Shown here: one piece after another, positions 10,913-22,181 of the stretch | Position numbering within the stretch: the first letter of the stretch is position 1 | Layout of the letters: each line of letters begins with the position of its first letter | NCBI GenBank assembly: GCA_015178975.1 | Contig: WHVD01000041.1 | Span: 62,001 to 126,000, forward strand | Origin: Hysterangium stoloniferum | Taxonomy: Eukaryota; Basidiomycota; Agaricomycetes; Hysterangiales; Hysterangiaceae | Direction of reading: 5' to 3' | Length of the DNA stretch: 64,000 nt | The notes under the pieces: generated by a model | Databases searched by the model: none | The model's input: the letters and a program-made list of their open reading frames with translations, nothing else | Told to the model about the DNA's origin: nothing | Program-made: the position numbers and the translations under genes

Positions 10913-12035
10913 GAACACCCCCGGCAAGGAAAAGTTTATTCATGCTCGTCTCTGTCCATCGTAACAACCTTGCGATGCCGCTGCAGATTTCCCACATGCA
11001 CAGAATAATCAAGTATTCGCACAATGTTTACTCGTGCTGCTGTCTACGAGGAGCAATGGGTTTCTTCGCGCATAGTCAAACGAGCGGAAATGGTCCTTTA
11101 TTAGTGTCCCTCTACACTGCTGAGCAGTCGCAACGCCATGCCTACAGTTGAAGTATATTCGTACAACTGGTGTATAGGTATGCACTTTTCAGGTAGCGTC
11201 ATCCACAACCCATGCTCTAATCATGCGCAGTCCACTCTTAGGACGATGGGTGAGCGAGCCATCTTAGCCAACTTGAAGCTCCCAGCCTCAGCGCGCGATG
11301 GGGAGAGTCCTCCCACAGACCACTAGTCTCGTGTTCCCATAATGCCGTTTTCCTGAAAGTCCTATCCCACATTCTCAGACACCCTTCATCGATCACGGGT
11401 GGCATCGCCGTGATTAGAAGTTCCTAAATATATTTCACAGTGCTAGACAAAATTGTCCACACTGTCTTTCTAAATGTAGTAATCCCCTCTCCCTTGCTCA
11501 GGCAAATATATACTTTACCAGCTTAATTTTATAGATAAGGAGAATCCGAATATCAATGCTGCACACGAACTAAGTCTGCCACTCCGTTTATTTCATATCA
11601 GTAGCAGGAAGAAAGCCTCGTGTGTTATTGATCAAACCATCAGAACGAGCACTTGCAGCAATAATGATAAATAACAACTAGTCGAAGAAATAATTATTTG
11701 GAACAAACCCAGTATATCAGTATTACATCTATCTCGAGGAACAGAACCCTGGAATCAAAGTGATGCATACAATCAGAGAACAAGTCTAAAACCATGAACA
11801 ACACAATGAATTCCGTCGCTGGTACCTCACGTAGGCAACATGTTACGGTACAGTCATGTGCAGAAGGGCCAACAAATAAAGGCCTCATGCAGGAATTAAA
11901 CCCACGCCTCAAGAGAAGAAACACTGGCTAGTTGGGGGGTAATAGTTTTACATTCCAATTAAGTTCCTGAGGCGACAATTGTCGGTTTAGACGTTACCTC
12001 TTTCGCGACGCCCACCCCACGAAATTGATATATGT

Positions 12036-12147
12036 AATACAATGGATCGGCTGTCACGGCGTTGAATAAATCTTACAAACGGGGAACGCCTTCGGAGCGG
12101 GTTTCGGGAGCCAGTCGACTGATTATGTGTGGTCCTGTGTTGTAAAC
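12036..12147 (-). pseudogene. Decayed UBA2 exon fragment, copy 1
   Basis: On the minus strand this aligns with UBA2 exon 5 (20378-20502). The conserved run CTCCCGAAACCC..CTCCGAAG is followed by codons for FPVC, so the catalytic cysteine codon survives. Stop codons have replaced the codon before the second half of CxxC and the codon after STP. The bases around it no longer resemble the UBA2 introns, so the duplication is old. It lies at the 3' end of tandem unit 1 in the same orientation as the real gene. Confidence 0.85.
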
Positions 12148-12515
12148 ATATACATATACACATGAGAAGTAACAACAAAAAGAACGATGATTAGAACGGA
12201 ACAACAGACACAAGCTCCGGTTCCTGATATGAATATCAGGAACCAATTCAGTTTTCTAATATTTCATTAGTTGCAAATACTCTCTAGTATACAATTGGGG
12301 ATTGATAGAATTTTAATGACGCTAAGCACCCTGGTGGTTGTATATAACAACCTTCCGAAATGGGACACATCCAATAAAATATTAAGTTTGCTGTCAAAGT
12401 AGTCGCAGCTTCTAGTACAGAGAGCATTGCCGAGAGTACGAAAGTTTCCCGCTTAGAGTCTGGTATCAGTATAATAAACATCTGCTTGCGTACCCACACA
12501 CCAACACACCTACTG

Positions 12516-13013
12516 ATGCCTCCAAGTAGGACGTCAAAATCCAAGCCCTCATCGCTCCCATCTCTTTCTCGGCGTTGGCAAAACCCGTCTCGGCCGCCAT
12601 CGACATTGCCCACTCCAATGCCTGGGGTTGCCATCGCTGGTCCCACAACGGCATCCCCAGTGCCAGCACCGCCTTCCGTCTCCCCACTCCCAATTGTACT
12701 GCCCCCCCCGTCCTCAATAGTCATCCCACCTCCCCTCACTTCCCACACCGCCGTCTCCGCCCCTACTCCCGAGGGTTACACCTGGCCCTTGTTCACCCAT
12801 CACCCCCTCCACGTGCGGCAACATCTCAAATTGCCCCCTATCCGCAGCCACACCCCACGACACCCCACATTGCCGAGCATCCAGACTCTCTTCCCTGAGA
12901 TGAATTTTGGAGCGCCAATGGGGACTGTTCAACCACAGTCCCTCAACAGAAATTTTTTACATCCCACCATAGGCTTTGCCAATACAAATGTATGGCAGGA
13001 TGACTATTCATGA
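12516..13013 (+). CDS. Proline-rich reading frame of the array unit, unknown
   Basis: A 165-residue frame begins MPPSRTSKSK and ends NVWQDDYS. The same C-terminal end recurs in unit 1 (stop at 3321, NVWEDDYS) and unit 3 (stop at 16124, NVWQDDYS), and the start region MPPSR recurs at 15569. The protein is rich in Pro, Ser and Thr with a LPSIxxLFP motif near the end. In unit 1 the equivalent start is followed by a stop after six codons, and in unit 3 the end is in another frame, so only unit 2 is open throughout. Similar peptide endings suggest past selection, but no domain is recognised and the opposite strand also has long frames. It may be a relic of a host gene carried in the repeat. Confidence 0.3.
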   Translation: MPPSRTSKSKPSSLPSLSRRWQNPSRPPSTLPTPMPGVAIAGPTTASPVPAPPSVSPLPIVLPPPSSIVIPPPLTSHTAVSAPTPEGYTWPLFTHHPLHVRQHLKLPPIRSHTPRHPTLPSIQTLFPEMNFGAPMGTVQPQSLNRNFLHPTIGFANTNVWQDDYS

Positions 13014-13581
13014 AGCGGGAGAGTAGGTGAGATGGAGTCCTCCATATCATGCATTCTCGATGTTGACAATTTTGCAGAAAGGCCTCTCCGTTCGCTTTGT
13101 TCAACTAAAGTTTACATTTTATTCTCCATAAAATGTAGATTTCCTGTCTAAATATACATTTGCTTGCTATTTCAATCACTGGTTAAAAACATCTCGTTGT
13201 GCTGACCACTCGCATATTCAAGAATCATCACCCTTGCGACGAGGGCGCAAACCTTGATTTCATCGTTACTTCACTTCTATGATCCCCTGTTTGGTTGCCT
13301 TCACTCAATTAATAACAGTTGCTAATTTGAACCTTGATGGTGGATGTTTGTCATGGTTTACATATTTCAATCGATCGCAAAATTTGTCAAGAAATTTGCC
13401 CAGCTAGGAAAGACTTTTATTTATCATCTCCTTGCACTAGCGTAATGACGATTCCCTTCGTCAGATTCATACGTCCGCCCACAAATTAACCCGTCATTCC
13501 AACGGTTGCGTGTCCTTTGGTAACAACGACAAATGAGACTGGACCAATTTTCTGTTCGTTTCCAAGTTTTCGTACTAAAGG

Positions 13582-13996
13582 GTGTCCTATATATACATCA
13601 TCCAGCATCTCAGCACAGCATGGCTTGGGAGAAAACCGTCCGAACATTATCTTCATCCGAACCACGTGGAGCTAGTTATCCCATATAGCCAAACAACCAA
13701 AGATTCATCCATCCCTGGCCACAAAGAAACCTTTAAATTGCCCCGTGAGTGTCCGCCACCTGTTTCCTTATGTTCCTATCTTGCCGATTTTATCAATACT
13801 TACACTTGATGTCAGCTGTTTGTGTGTGTGTTGTAGCCAACACAACGATGCACGTGAAGCTCAATCGATCGCGCAATTTCTCAACGACAATGAAACCCTT
13901 GACACCCCCGGCAAGGAAGAGTTTTATTCATGCTCGTCTCTGTCCATCGTAACAACCTTGCGATGCCGCTGTAGATTTCCCACATGCACAGAATAA
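13582..13996 (+). other. TATA-like site and short split reading frame in unit 2
   Basis: CCTATATATACATCATCC near 13587 is followed by a frame ending at 13809 (HPNHVELVIPYS..GHKETFKLP), then by GTGAGTG and, about 95 bases later, TTGTGTAG-like sequence and a second frame to 13996 (REAQSIAQFLND..). The arrangement repeats in units 1 and 3, although unit 1 has lost the AG. The frames do not join in phase across the obvious splice sites. I therefore treat it as a possible decayed gene start rather than a gene. Confidence 0.25.
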
Positions 13997-15087
13997 TCAG
14001 CCACATATGTGTATATCCCAGTCAATAATCAAGTATTCCCACAATGTTTACTCGTGCTTCTGTCTACGCCGAGCAATGGGGGAGCCGTTCGTCGCGCATA
14101 GTCAAACGAGTGGAAGTGGTCCTTTGTGAGTGTCCCTCTGCACCGCTGCGCAGTCATCAAGCCATGCCTGCAGTCGACGTATATTCGTACAACTGGTATA
14201 TAGGTACGCACCTTTCTGCAGGTAGCGTCATTTACAGCCCATGTTCTAATCGTGCGCAGTCCACTCTTAGGACGATGGGTGAGCGAGCCATCTTAATCAA
14301 CTTGAAGCTCCCAGCCTCAGCGCGCAACGGGAAGAGTCCTCCCATAGACCACTAGTCTCGTGTTCCCACAACGCCGTTTCCTCCCTGAAAGTCCTATCCC
14401 ACACTCTCGGACACCCTTCGTCGATCACGGGTGGCATCGCCGTGATTAGAAGTTCCCAAATATATTTCAGTGCCAGGGCCAGGAAAAATTGCCTACACTG
14501 TCTTTCTAAATGTAGTCACGACCCATAATCCGCTCTCCCTTGCTCAGGCAAATGTATACTTTACCGGGTTAATTTTATAGATAAGGAGAATCCGAATATC
14601 AATGCTGCACACGAACTAAGTCTGCCACTCCGTTTATTTCATATCAGTAGCAGGAAGAAAGCCTCGTGTGTTATTGATCAAACCATCCGAACGAGCACTT
14701 GCAGCAATAATGATAAATAACAACTAGTCGAAGAAATGACTATTTGGAACAAACGCTGTATATCAGTATTAAGTACATGTATCTCGAGGAACAGAACCCT
14801 GGAATCAAAATGATGCATACATCAGAAAACAAGTCTAAAATCATGAACAACACAATAAATTCCGTCGCTGGTACCTCACGTAGGCAGCACGTTACGGTAC
14901 AGTCATGTGCAGAAGGGCCAACAAATAAAGGCCTCATGCAGGAATTAACCCACGCCTCAAGAGAAGAAACACTGGCTAGTTGGGGGGTAATAGTCTTTCT
15001 TACATTCCAATTAAGTTCCTGAGGCGACAATTGTCGGCTTAGATGTTATCTCTTTCGCAACCCCCACCCCACGAAATTGATATATGT

Positions 15088-15198
15088 AATACAATGGATC
15101 GGCTGTCACGGCGTTGAATAAATCTTACAAACGGGGAACGCCTTCGGAGCGGGTTTCGGGAGCCAGTCGACTGATTATGTGTGGTCCTGTGTTGTAAA
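15088..15198 (-). pseudogene. Decayed UBA2 exon fragment, copy 2
   Basis: Practically identical to 12036-12147 and sharing its stop codons, so it was copied with the array unit after decay had begun. It matches exon 5 of the intact UBA2 gene downstream. Confidence 0.85.
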
Positions 15199-15338
15199 CA
15201 TATACATATACACATGAGAAGTAACAACAAAAAGAACGATGATTAGAACGGAACAACAGACACAAGCTCCGGTTCCTGATATGAATATCAGGAACCAATT
15301 CAGTTTTCTAATATTTCAGTAGTTGCAAATACTCTCTA

Positions 15339-18010
15339 GTATACAATTGGGAATTTTAATGACGCTAAGCACCCTGGTTGTTGTATATAACAACCTTCCG
15401 AAATGGGACACATCCAATAGAATATTAAGTGTGCTGTCAAAGTAGTCGCAGCTTCTAGTACAGAGAGCATTGCCGAGAGTACGAAAGTTTCCCGCTTAGA
15501 GTCTGGTATCAGTATAATAAACATCTGCTTGAACAACCTTCCGTACCCACACCCCAACACACATACTAATGCCTCCAAGTAGGAGGTCAAAGTCCAAGCC
15601 CTCATCATCGCTCACACCTCTTTCTCGGCGTGGCCAACACCCGTCTCGGCCGCCGCCGACATCGCCCATTCCACTGCCTGTGCTTGCCGCCGCCGCCGCT
15701 GGTCCCACCGCAGCATCCCCAGCACCAGCAGCGCCTTCCATCTCCCCACCCCCAATTTTACTGCCCCCCCGGTCCTCAATGCTGACCCCACCTCCCCTCA
15801 CTTCCCACGCCCCCGTCTCCGCCCCTACTCCCGAGGGTGACACCTGCCTCGTACCCAGCTCGTTCGTGCATTTAGGGATGCAAGACCCACCCCGAGCACT
15901 ATTCACGCATGAGCCCCTCCACGTCCGGGGACCCAAATTGCGCCCTATCCGGACCCACATGCACACCCTGCGACACCCCAGGTTGCCCAGCATCCGCAGC
16001 CTCTTCCCTCACATCGACTTCAACACCAGCAGGGACCGTTCAACCCACAGTCCCAAAACATAAACTTCTACATCCCGTTATATATTTTGCCAATGCAAAT
16101 GTATGGCAGGATGATTATTCATGAAGCGGGAGAGTAGGTGAGATGGAGTCCTCCATATCGTGCATTCTCGATGTTGACCATTCTGCAGAAAGGACTCTCC
16201 GTTCGCTTTTGTTCAACTATAGTTTCCATTTTATTCTCCACAAAATGTAGATTTCCTGTCTAAATATACATTTGCTTGCTATTTCAATCACTGGTTAAAA
16301 ACATCTCGTTGTGCTGACCACTCGCATATTCAAGAATCATCACCCTTGCGACGAGGGCGCAAACCTTGATTTCATCGTTACTTCACTTCTATGATCCCCT
16401 GTTTGGTTGCCTTCACTCAATTAATAACAGTTGCTAATTTGAACCTTGATGGTGGATGTTTGTCATGGTTTACATATTTCAATCGATCGCAAAATTTGTC
16501 AAGAAATTTGCCCAGCTAGGAAAGACTTTTATTTATCATCTCCTTGCACTAGCGTAATGACGATTCCCTTCGTCAGATTCACACGTCCGCCCACAAATTA
16601 ACCCGTCATTCCAACGGTTGCGTGTCCTTTGGTAACAACGACAAATGAGACTGGACCAATTTTCTGTTCGTTTCCAAGTTTTCGTACTAAAGGGTGTCCT
16701 ATATATACATCATGCAGCATCTCAGCACAGCATGGCTTGGGAGAAAACCGTCCGAACATTATCTTCATCCGAACCGCGTGGAGCTAGTTATCCCATATAG
16801 CCAAACAACCAAGGATTCATCCATCCCTGGCCACAAACAAAGCTTTAAATTGCCCCGTGAGTGTTCGCCACCCGTTTCCTTATGTTCCTATCTTGCCGAT
16901 TTTATCAATACTTACACTTGATGTCAGCTGTTTGTGTGTGGTAGCCAACACAACGATGCTCATGAAGCTCAATCGATCGCACAATTTCTCAACGACAATG
17001 AAACCCCTTGACACCCCCGGCAAGGAAGAGTTTTATTCATGCTCGTCTCTGTCCATCGTAACAACCTTGCGATGCCGCTGCAGGTTTCCCACATGCACAG
17101 AATAATCAAGTATTCGCACAATGTTTACTCGTGCTGCTGTCTACGAGGAGCAATGGGGGGGGGGGGGGTTCTTCGCGCATAGTCAAACGAGCGGAAATGG
17201 TCCTTTATTAGTGTCCCTCTACACTGCTGAGCAGTCACAACGCCATGCCTACAGTTGAAGTATATTCGTACAACTGGTATATAGGTATGCACTTTTCAGG
17301 TAGCGTCATCCACAACCCATGTTCTAATTGTGCGCAGTCCACTCTTAGGACGATGGGTGAGCCAGCCATCTTAGCCAACTTGAAGCTCCCCAGCCTCAGC
17401 GCGCGATGGGGAGAGCCCTCCAACAGACCACTAGTCTTGTGTTCCCACAACGCCGTTTCCTCCCTGAAAGTCCTATCCCACACTCTGAGACACCCTTCGT
17501 CGATCACGGGTGGCATCGCCGTGATTAGAAGTTCCTAAATATATTTCACAGTGCCAGGCCCAGACAAAATTGCCCACACTGTCTTTCTAAATGTAGTCAC
17601 GACCCATAATCCGCTCTCCCTTGCTCAGGGAAATGTATACTTTACCGGCTTAATTTTATAGATGAGGAGAATACGAATATCAATGCTGCACACGAACTAA
17701 GTCTGCCCCTCCGTTTTGTCTTATATCAGTAGCAGGAAGAAAGCCTCGTTTGTTATTGATCAAACCACCCGGACGAGCACTTGCAGTAATAATGATAAAT
17801 AACAACCAGTAGAAGAAATGACTATTTGGAACAAACCCAGTCTATCAGTATTACATGTATCTCGAGGAACAGAACCTGGAATCAGAATGATGCATACAAT
17901 CAGAAACCAAGTCTAAAATCCTGAACAACACAATGAATTCCGTCGCTGGTAACCTTCGTAGGGAAAATGACATCCAGGGCGAAAGCCTCGTGCAGGAATT
18001 GAACCACGGC
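15339..18010. repeat. Tandem array unit 3 (truncated, about 2.67 kb)
   Basis: Starts like units 1 and 2 and follows them to about 17965. After a small internal deletion it continues with GTGCAGGAATTGAACC and loses similarity near 18010, about 210 bases before the UBA2 stop codon. The terminal portion that carries the UBA2 exon in units 1 and 2 is absent. A run of 14 G (17155-17168) occurs here and not in unit 2. Confidence 0.85.
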
Positions 18011-18219
18011 AAACGACCAGTACCAGTTATGCGCGACATTACACTATATTTCATACGGTAATCGAACCCCCTGGTGGTCTACAGTACGTGCGATGAAGCG
18101 TATATCATACCCGCCCAAACCCATAAAACAGAATAATTAACATAAGATCATACTCCTAGACATGAATACTTCACTTCTACACAACGCATAATAATTCCTC
18201 CTGCGTCTTGCCTGGTGTT

Positions 18220-21200
18220 TTAATCATCTATAACGATAACGTCGTCCACGTCATCTTCTATAATAACCACGCCATCCACCTCTTTATACCCCTTTGACGG
18301 GCTCGACATGGGCACCGCCTGAGCATCGGTCCGCGGTCGTTTAGCCCGATCACGATCATGATCGCCGCTTTCTGCAGGTCGCTTCGAGCCAATCGTAGGA
18401 GTAGACGGCCTCGCGCCCGCTTTTCCTTCTGTCTTCGTCCTCCGCTGTGCACGTCGTACAGGCTCGATGAGGAGCACGGCCGGTCCGTCGGCAGGATGAT
18501 CATCTCTGAAGAACCAAAACGAAAAACGTCAATTTGGAAGAATGCCAACAAGACCATACAAAACTGCAAAGAACAAAGGACCAAGGAACAAGGAACAAAA
18601 GAAGAAAAACCAAGAGAAGAGATACGCACGGTAGCATCCCCACTGCAACAGCAAGAGTCCCCCACCCACCACCATCACCATCACCCCCGCCCTCTCCCTC
18701 TCCCTCCTCATCCACAATCGTAATAAACTTGCCCCGGCCACACCCCAAATCCTCCAACGTCCTTCCCCAATTATCATCAAAATCTGGATCCGCCAGAATC
18801 CGCTTATCCTCATACACGCTAACCTCGGCATCAGGCGGCTCGTACCGCCCCCCAAATTCATCTTCATCCTCTTCTACCTCCACATTCTCATCATCATCAC
18901 GCTCAATACCCCGCTTTAACGCAAGATTAACTACCTCCGCCAACGTCGTCCGCCCCGGATCACAGCGCACATCAAGGTACGTATCGCGACACACACCACA
19001 AGTGCGGTTGGGCGGCTCAGGGCGGGTAGGCTGGAGTGGGACGGCGGGCTTGTGTTGGAGGTGGATAGTGCGGAGGGAGGGGTTGGGTGATTTCGATGTC
19101 GATGTTGTAGTCGATGTTGTGGTTGGCGTTGTCGCTGACGGTGCGGATGCAGATAATGTCGATGTCGATGTAGAGGGTTGATGGGCCCGCAGGAGGTGTA
19201 ACGCCTGCAATACTATAAGCCCCGCGATGATGGCATTGGTAGTAGCGATAGCAGGGATGATGTTTCCGGCCATTTCTGCCATATTGAACACAAATAAGAG
19301 CCATGAACGGTCAATGATCAACACCCGCCCGAAAGAAAGATCACCATATCAGAAAACGAAACACACCTTTAACCTCCCACCTCGTCTTCCCCCCAATACC
19401 ATAAACAATACTCCTCAAATTCGCTGCAGCACATACAAAGTCCAGCGTGTCGTCGTCGTCTTTATCAAATGAGATCATCTCTTCTCCGCCTTCCTCTTTT
19501 GGACGGGATAAGCGTGACGAGAGGCGATTTGTGCTGTAGACCGAAGAGAAGCATAAGCATATGCGCGCAACACCGGTGCCAACAACAACAATAATGAAAC
19601 TGAAAGAAAGAGAAAGGGTAGAAAGCGCATACAAACCTCGAAACAAACATCTCCACAGTCTCCCTCAACGTCAACGATTTCTGGTCCTTAAGTCCCATCG
19701 ACGTCCGCGTGGCATGGCCGTTGGCATTCGCACCCACGTTCCCGTTCACATTGCTATCAGCATTGGCAGGGACGTTCCCATCACCCGGGATCACAGAATC
19801 CCCGTTCGGCACCGCCATAATGCTCTCAAACTCCAGCGGCACGGGCGCCGCGCGCGATTTCCACATATCAGTCATGGACAGCAGATTTTTGACGTCTTGC
19901 ATGAATACCTGGTAACGCGCAGGAACGTAGCGCATAGGATAAGGAAGAGGTAAGACATCTTTGAGCATGGGCATTATAAAGATGAGAGAAGCAAAGGAAC
20001 AGTCCGCACCTTCTCAAACACACGCCGTGGGGCGTCCGACTCGGATTGATCCTGACCTTGCGAAGAGCGGATGAGGGCGCGGACGGATTTGAACGCCTGG
20101 GCTTCGCGTCGCAGATTTTGGATTTCGGTTGCTGGCGTATGCCCACGGATAAGCAAACGCAGCATACATACATCCAAAGACAAAATGAAACGGTACCGTT
20201 CTCGCCTGACTTCTCCGCCTCATCAAGCTCCCCCTGATCATCCTCGTCCTCTCCAAACAACTGACTGTCGCATAAACAGAAAACAAAGGGTCAGACAAGG
20301 GTTTTACCACCACCACACGCACGCGTGCAGATACACATGACGAATAAATGGGTGTGAGTGAGGGGGAAACCACGCACGGGAAAAGATAACTCTTGGCCCA
20401 CACAATGCAATGAATCGGCTGGGACGGCGTCGAGCGAATCGTGCAGACAGGGAAGGTCTTCGGAGTGGGTTTCGGGAGACAGTCGAAGCATTCCGTTTGG
20501 TCCTGTTTTGTAAAAGCAAAAGAGAAAAAAAAAAAAGGCGATTAAAGACCAGAGCAACAAGCACGATGAGAGAGAGACCCAGGGACGGCAAGGAGATAAG
20601 CAGCCAGAAACGAACCTTAACAATAGGCTGCACCTGTCCGAAATACCCCGCGGTGCCGCTTTCTACGAGGGGGACGTTGGCGGCCATGCACATTTTGTTC
20701 ACGTGGCTGTCCGATATGAAACGCCGAAAGAAGGGAAGAATCGAGATGTCAGACCGACCATAACACAACCACCACCATCAGAAATAAGAAAAGAAAAAAT
20801 GCAAAAAAAAAGGGGGCCCCGGGAAAGGTCCAAAAGGCCATAATGAAACGGCGCGGAGAAGGAAGAAAGGGATGACTCGGAAGGGGAAAACGCGCACACA
20901 CCGTCTCGCATCCAAGTTATCCAATGCGTTCAGAACGATATCGAACGTCTTGAACCACGCGACATCGAACCGCGCCTCCTTGATGTTCGCATGGATGGGC
21001 TCGATGTGTACGCGCGGGTTGAAAGGAGCAGCTGTGCGCGCTGCGACCTAGACGAAGGCAAAGGCAAGGCAAATATAAGCATGCAGCCCGTCATGGAATA
21101 AAGCAAGAAACAAGAAGGGCGGCCATAGTGGTTGACATGAGCGAACAGCCGACGGAGAAGAAGAAGAGACGTACGAGGCTTTTAGGCTGCTTCACGTCCT

Positions 21201-21528
21201 TCTTGCGAAAGAGAAACTGTCTGTTCAGATTGGAGAGGTCGATCGTGTCGAGGTCGAGGAGGGTTATGTGCCGGAAGCCTGTGAGGACGATGTTCTTTAC
21301 TGGGATACGGATATAGACACGGATATGGATATGGGGGAGAAGGGAGTGTGTAGATTGTCGTTAGTATTGTGCTTGGGGGGTGGGAGAAGCCAAAGAAAGA
21401 CTCCACTCACACAATTCACATCCAATCCCTCCGCTCCCCACAATAAGAACGCGAATACCGTCCAGACGTGAGTGAAGACTCGGACCAAGGATGGAGCGAG
21501 CGTAGTTGGCGCGGGAAGAGGAAGACAT
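18220..21528 (-). CDS. UBA2: SUMO-activating enzyme subunit UBA2 (E1 catalytic subunit)
   Basis: UBA2 pairs with AOS1 to adenylate SUMO and carry it as a thioester before transfer to UBC9, mainly in the nucleus. Eleven exons give 721 residues: 21528-21411, 21299-21175, 21047-20902, 20706-20616, 20502-20378, 20264-20197, 20131-20010, 19908-19637, 19533-19367, 19275-18630, 18505-18220. Visible landmarks are the ATP-binding GSGGIG (about 31-36), [11 protein letters not shown], the first zinc CxxC (ECFDC, 165/168), the catalytic Cys180 in [47 protein letters not shown], and the second zinc pair in RTCGVC. The C-terminus is basic (RAKRPR) and ends in acidic hydrophobic runs VVIIEDD and VIVIDD, which resemble SUMO-interacting motifs. 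The start codon gives MSSSSRANY just before the Rossmann fold. Divergent exon copies lie in the adjacent array. Confidence 0.96.
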
Positions 21529-22181
21529 TGCGCTTTCTGTGTGTGTTTTGGCGAATGTATTGAAAGTGGGTTCGTCCCACTATATAGTCTATCTAACTGT
21601 CTGGCAAGCTGTCTGAGTCTGAGACCTACGCCGTGTGTAATATCAGATATCAGATATCGGTGTTCGCGTCCGCGTGAGACCTTGAGCTAGATGTCAGAAT
21701 CAAGGCCAAGGTCAAGGCACGACACGGAATACCAGGCTGCACCACTGCAGAATGTGTCCGAATCCGACCAAGCTGCACGCCAGCGCGTCTAACCGATCGG
21801 TGCCAACAACAGTCCACTTTCCGGGTACATTCCCAGTCTTTTTTCTTTAGTATGGTTTAGAAATGAATCCGTCCATAGAAGGCAATATACATATGCAATG
21901 AATGAACTATAAACTACGATTATGCCCATCCGTCCAGTATAGATATTTAAGTTTAAATTCATAAGCAGATCGCGTGGGTTCATCCACGGGAGGAGGGGAG
22001 GGGGAAACTAAAGTCAGATGCCGCGAGCGGGTGGACAACGAGGACATCGTGAGTAGAGTATTTAAAGTGGATGTGGCTGTGGATGCCGGGGCGGTGTAAT
22101 GCGGCGCAGTGCCCGCGTGCGTGAGACAGGCAGGTAGGCAGGCGGGCAGCAACCCACAGCGGGTCCGGGAATGAGCACCAG

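Larger units (their letters stand above)
1929..12286. repeat. Tandem array unit 1 (3.05 kb unit, interrupted by Copia)
   Basis: The unit occupies 1929-4212 and 10913-12286, with the Copia element 4213-10912 between. Without Copia it is 3658 bp. Subtracting 29 extra 21-base minisatellite units (609 bp) gives 3049 bp, essentially the 3052 bp of unit 2. The start is anchored at GTATACAATTGG, also found at 12287 and 15339. In order the unit holds a proline-rich reading frame, a block with a TATA-like site (CCTATATATACATCA near 3891), a spacer, and at its end a decayed UBA2 exon. It is clearly more diverged from units 2 and 3 than they are from each other. Confidence 0.88.
12287..15338. repeat. 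Tandem array unit 2 (3052 bp)
   Basis: Starts at GTATACAATTGG and runs to the same string at 15339. From about 13020 to 14000 it is almost identical to unit 3 (16130-17110), so units 2 and 3 arose from a late duplication. It keeps the uninterrupted site into which Copia inserted in unit 1, a single diverged minisatellite unit near 12590, a TATA-like region near 13588, and a UBA2 exon remnant near its end. Confidence 0.9.

Noticed and set aside
18258-21690. Many additional frames overlapping UBA2 on both strands
   Set aside because: They are shadows of GC-rich exons and introns; the spliced minus-strand model explains all conserved motifs.
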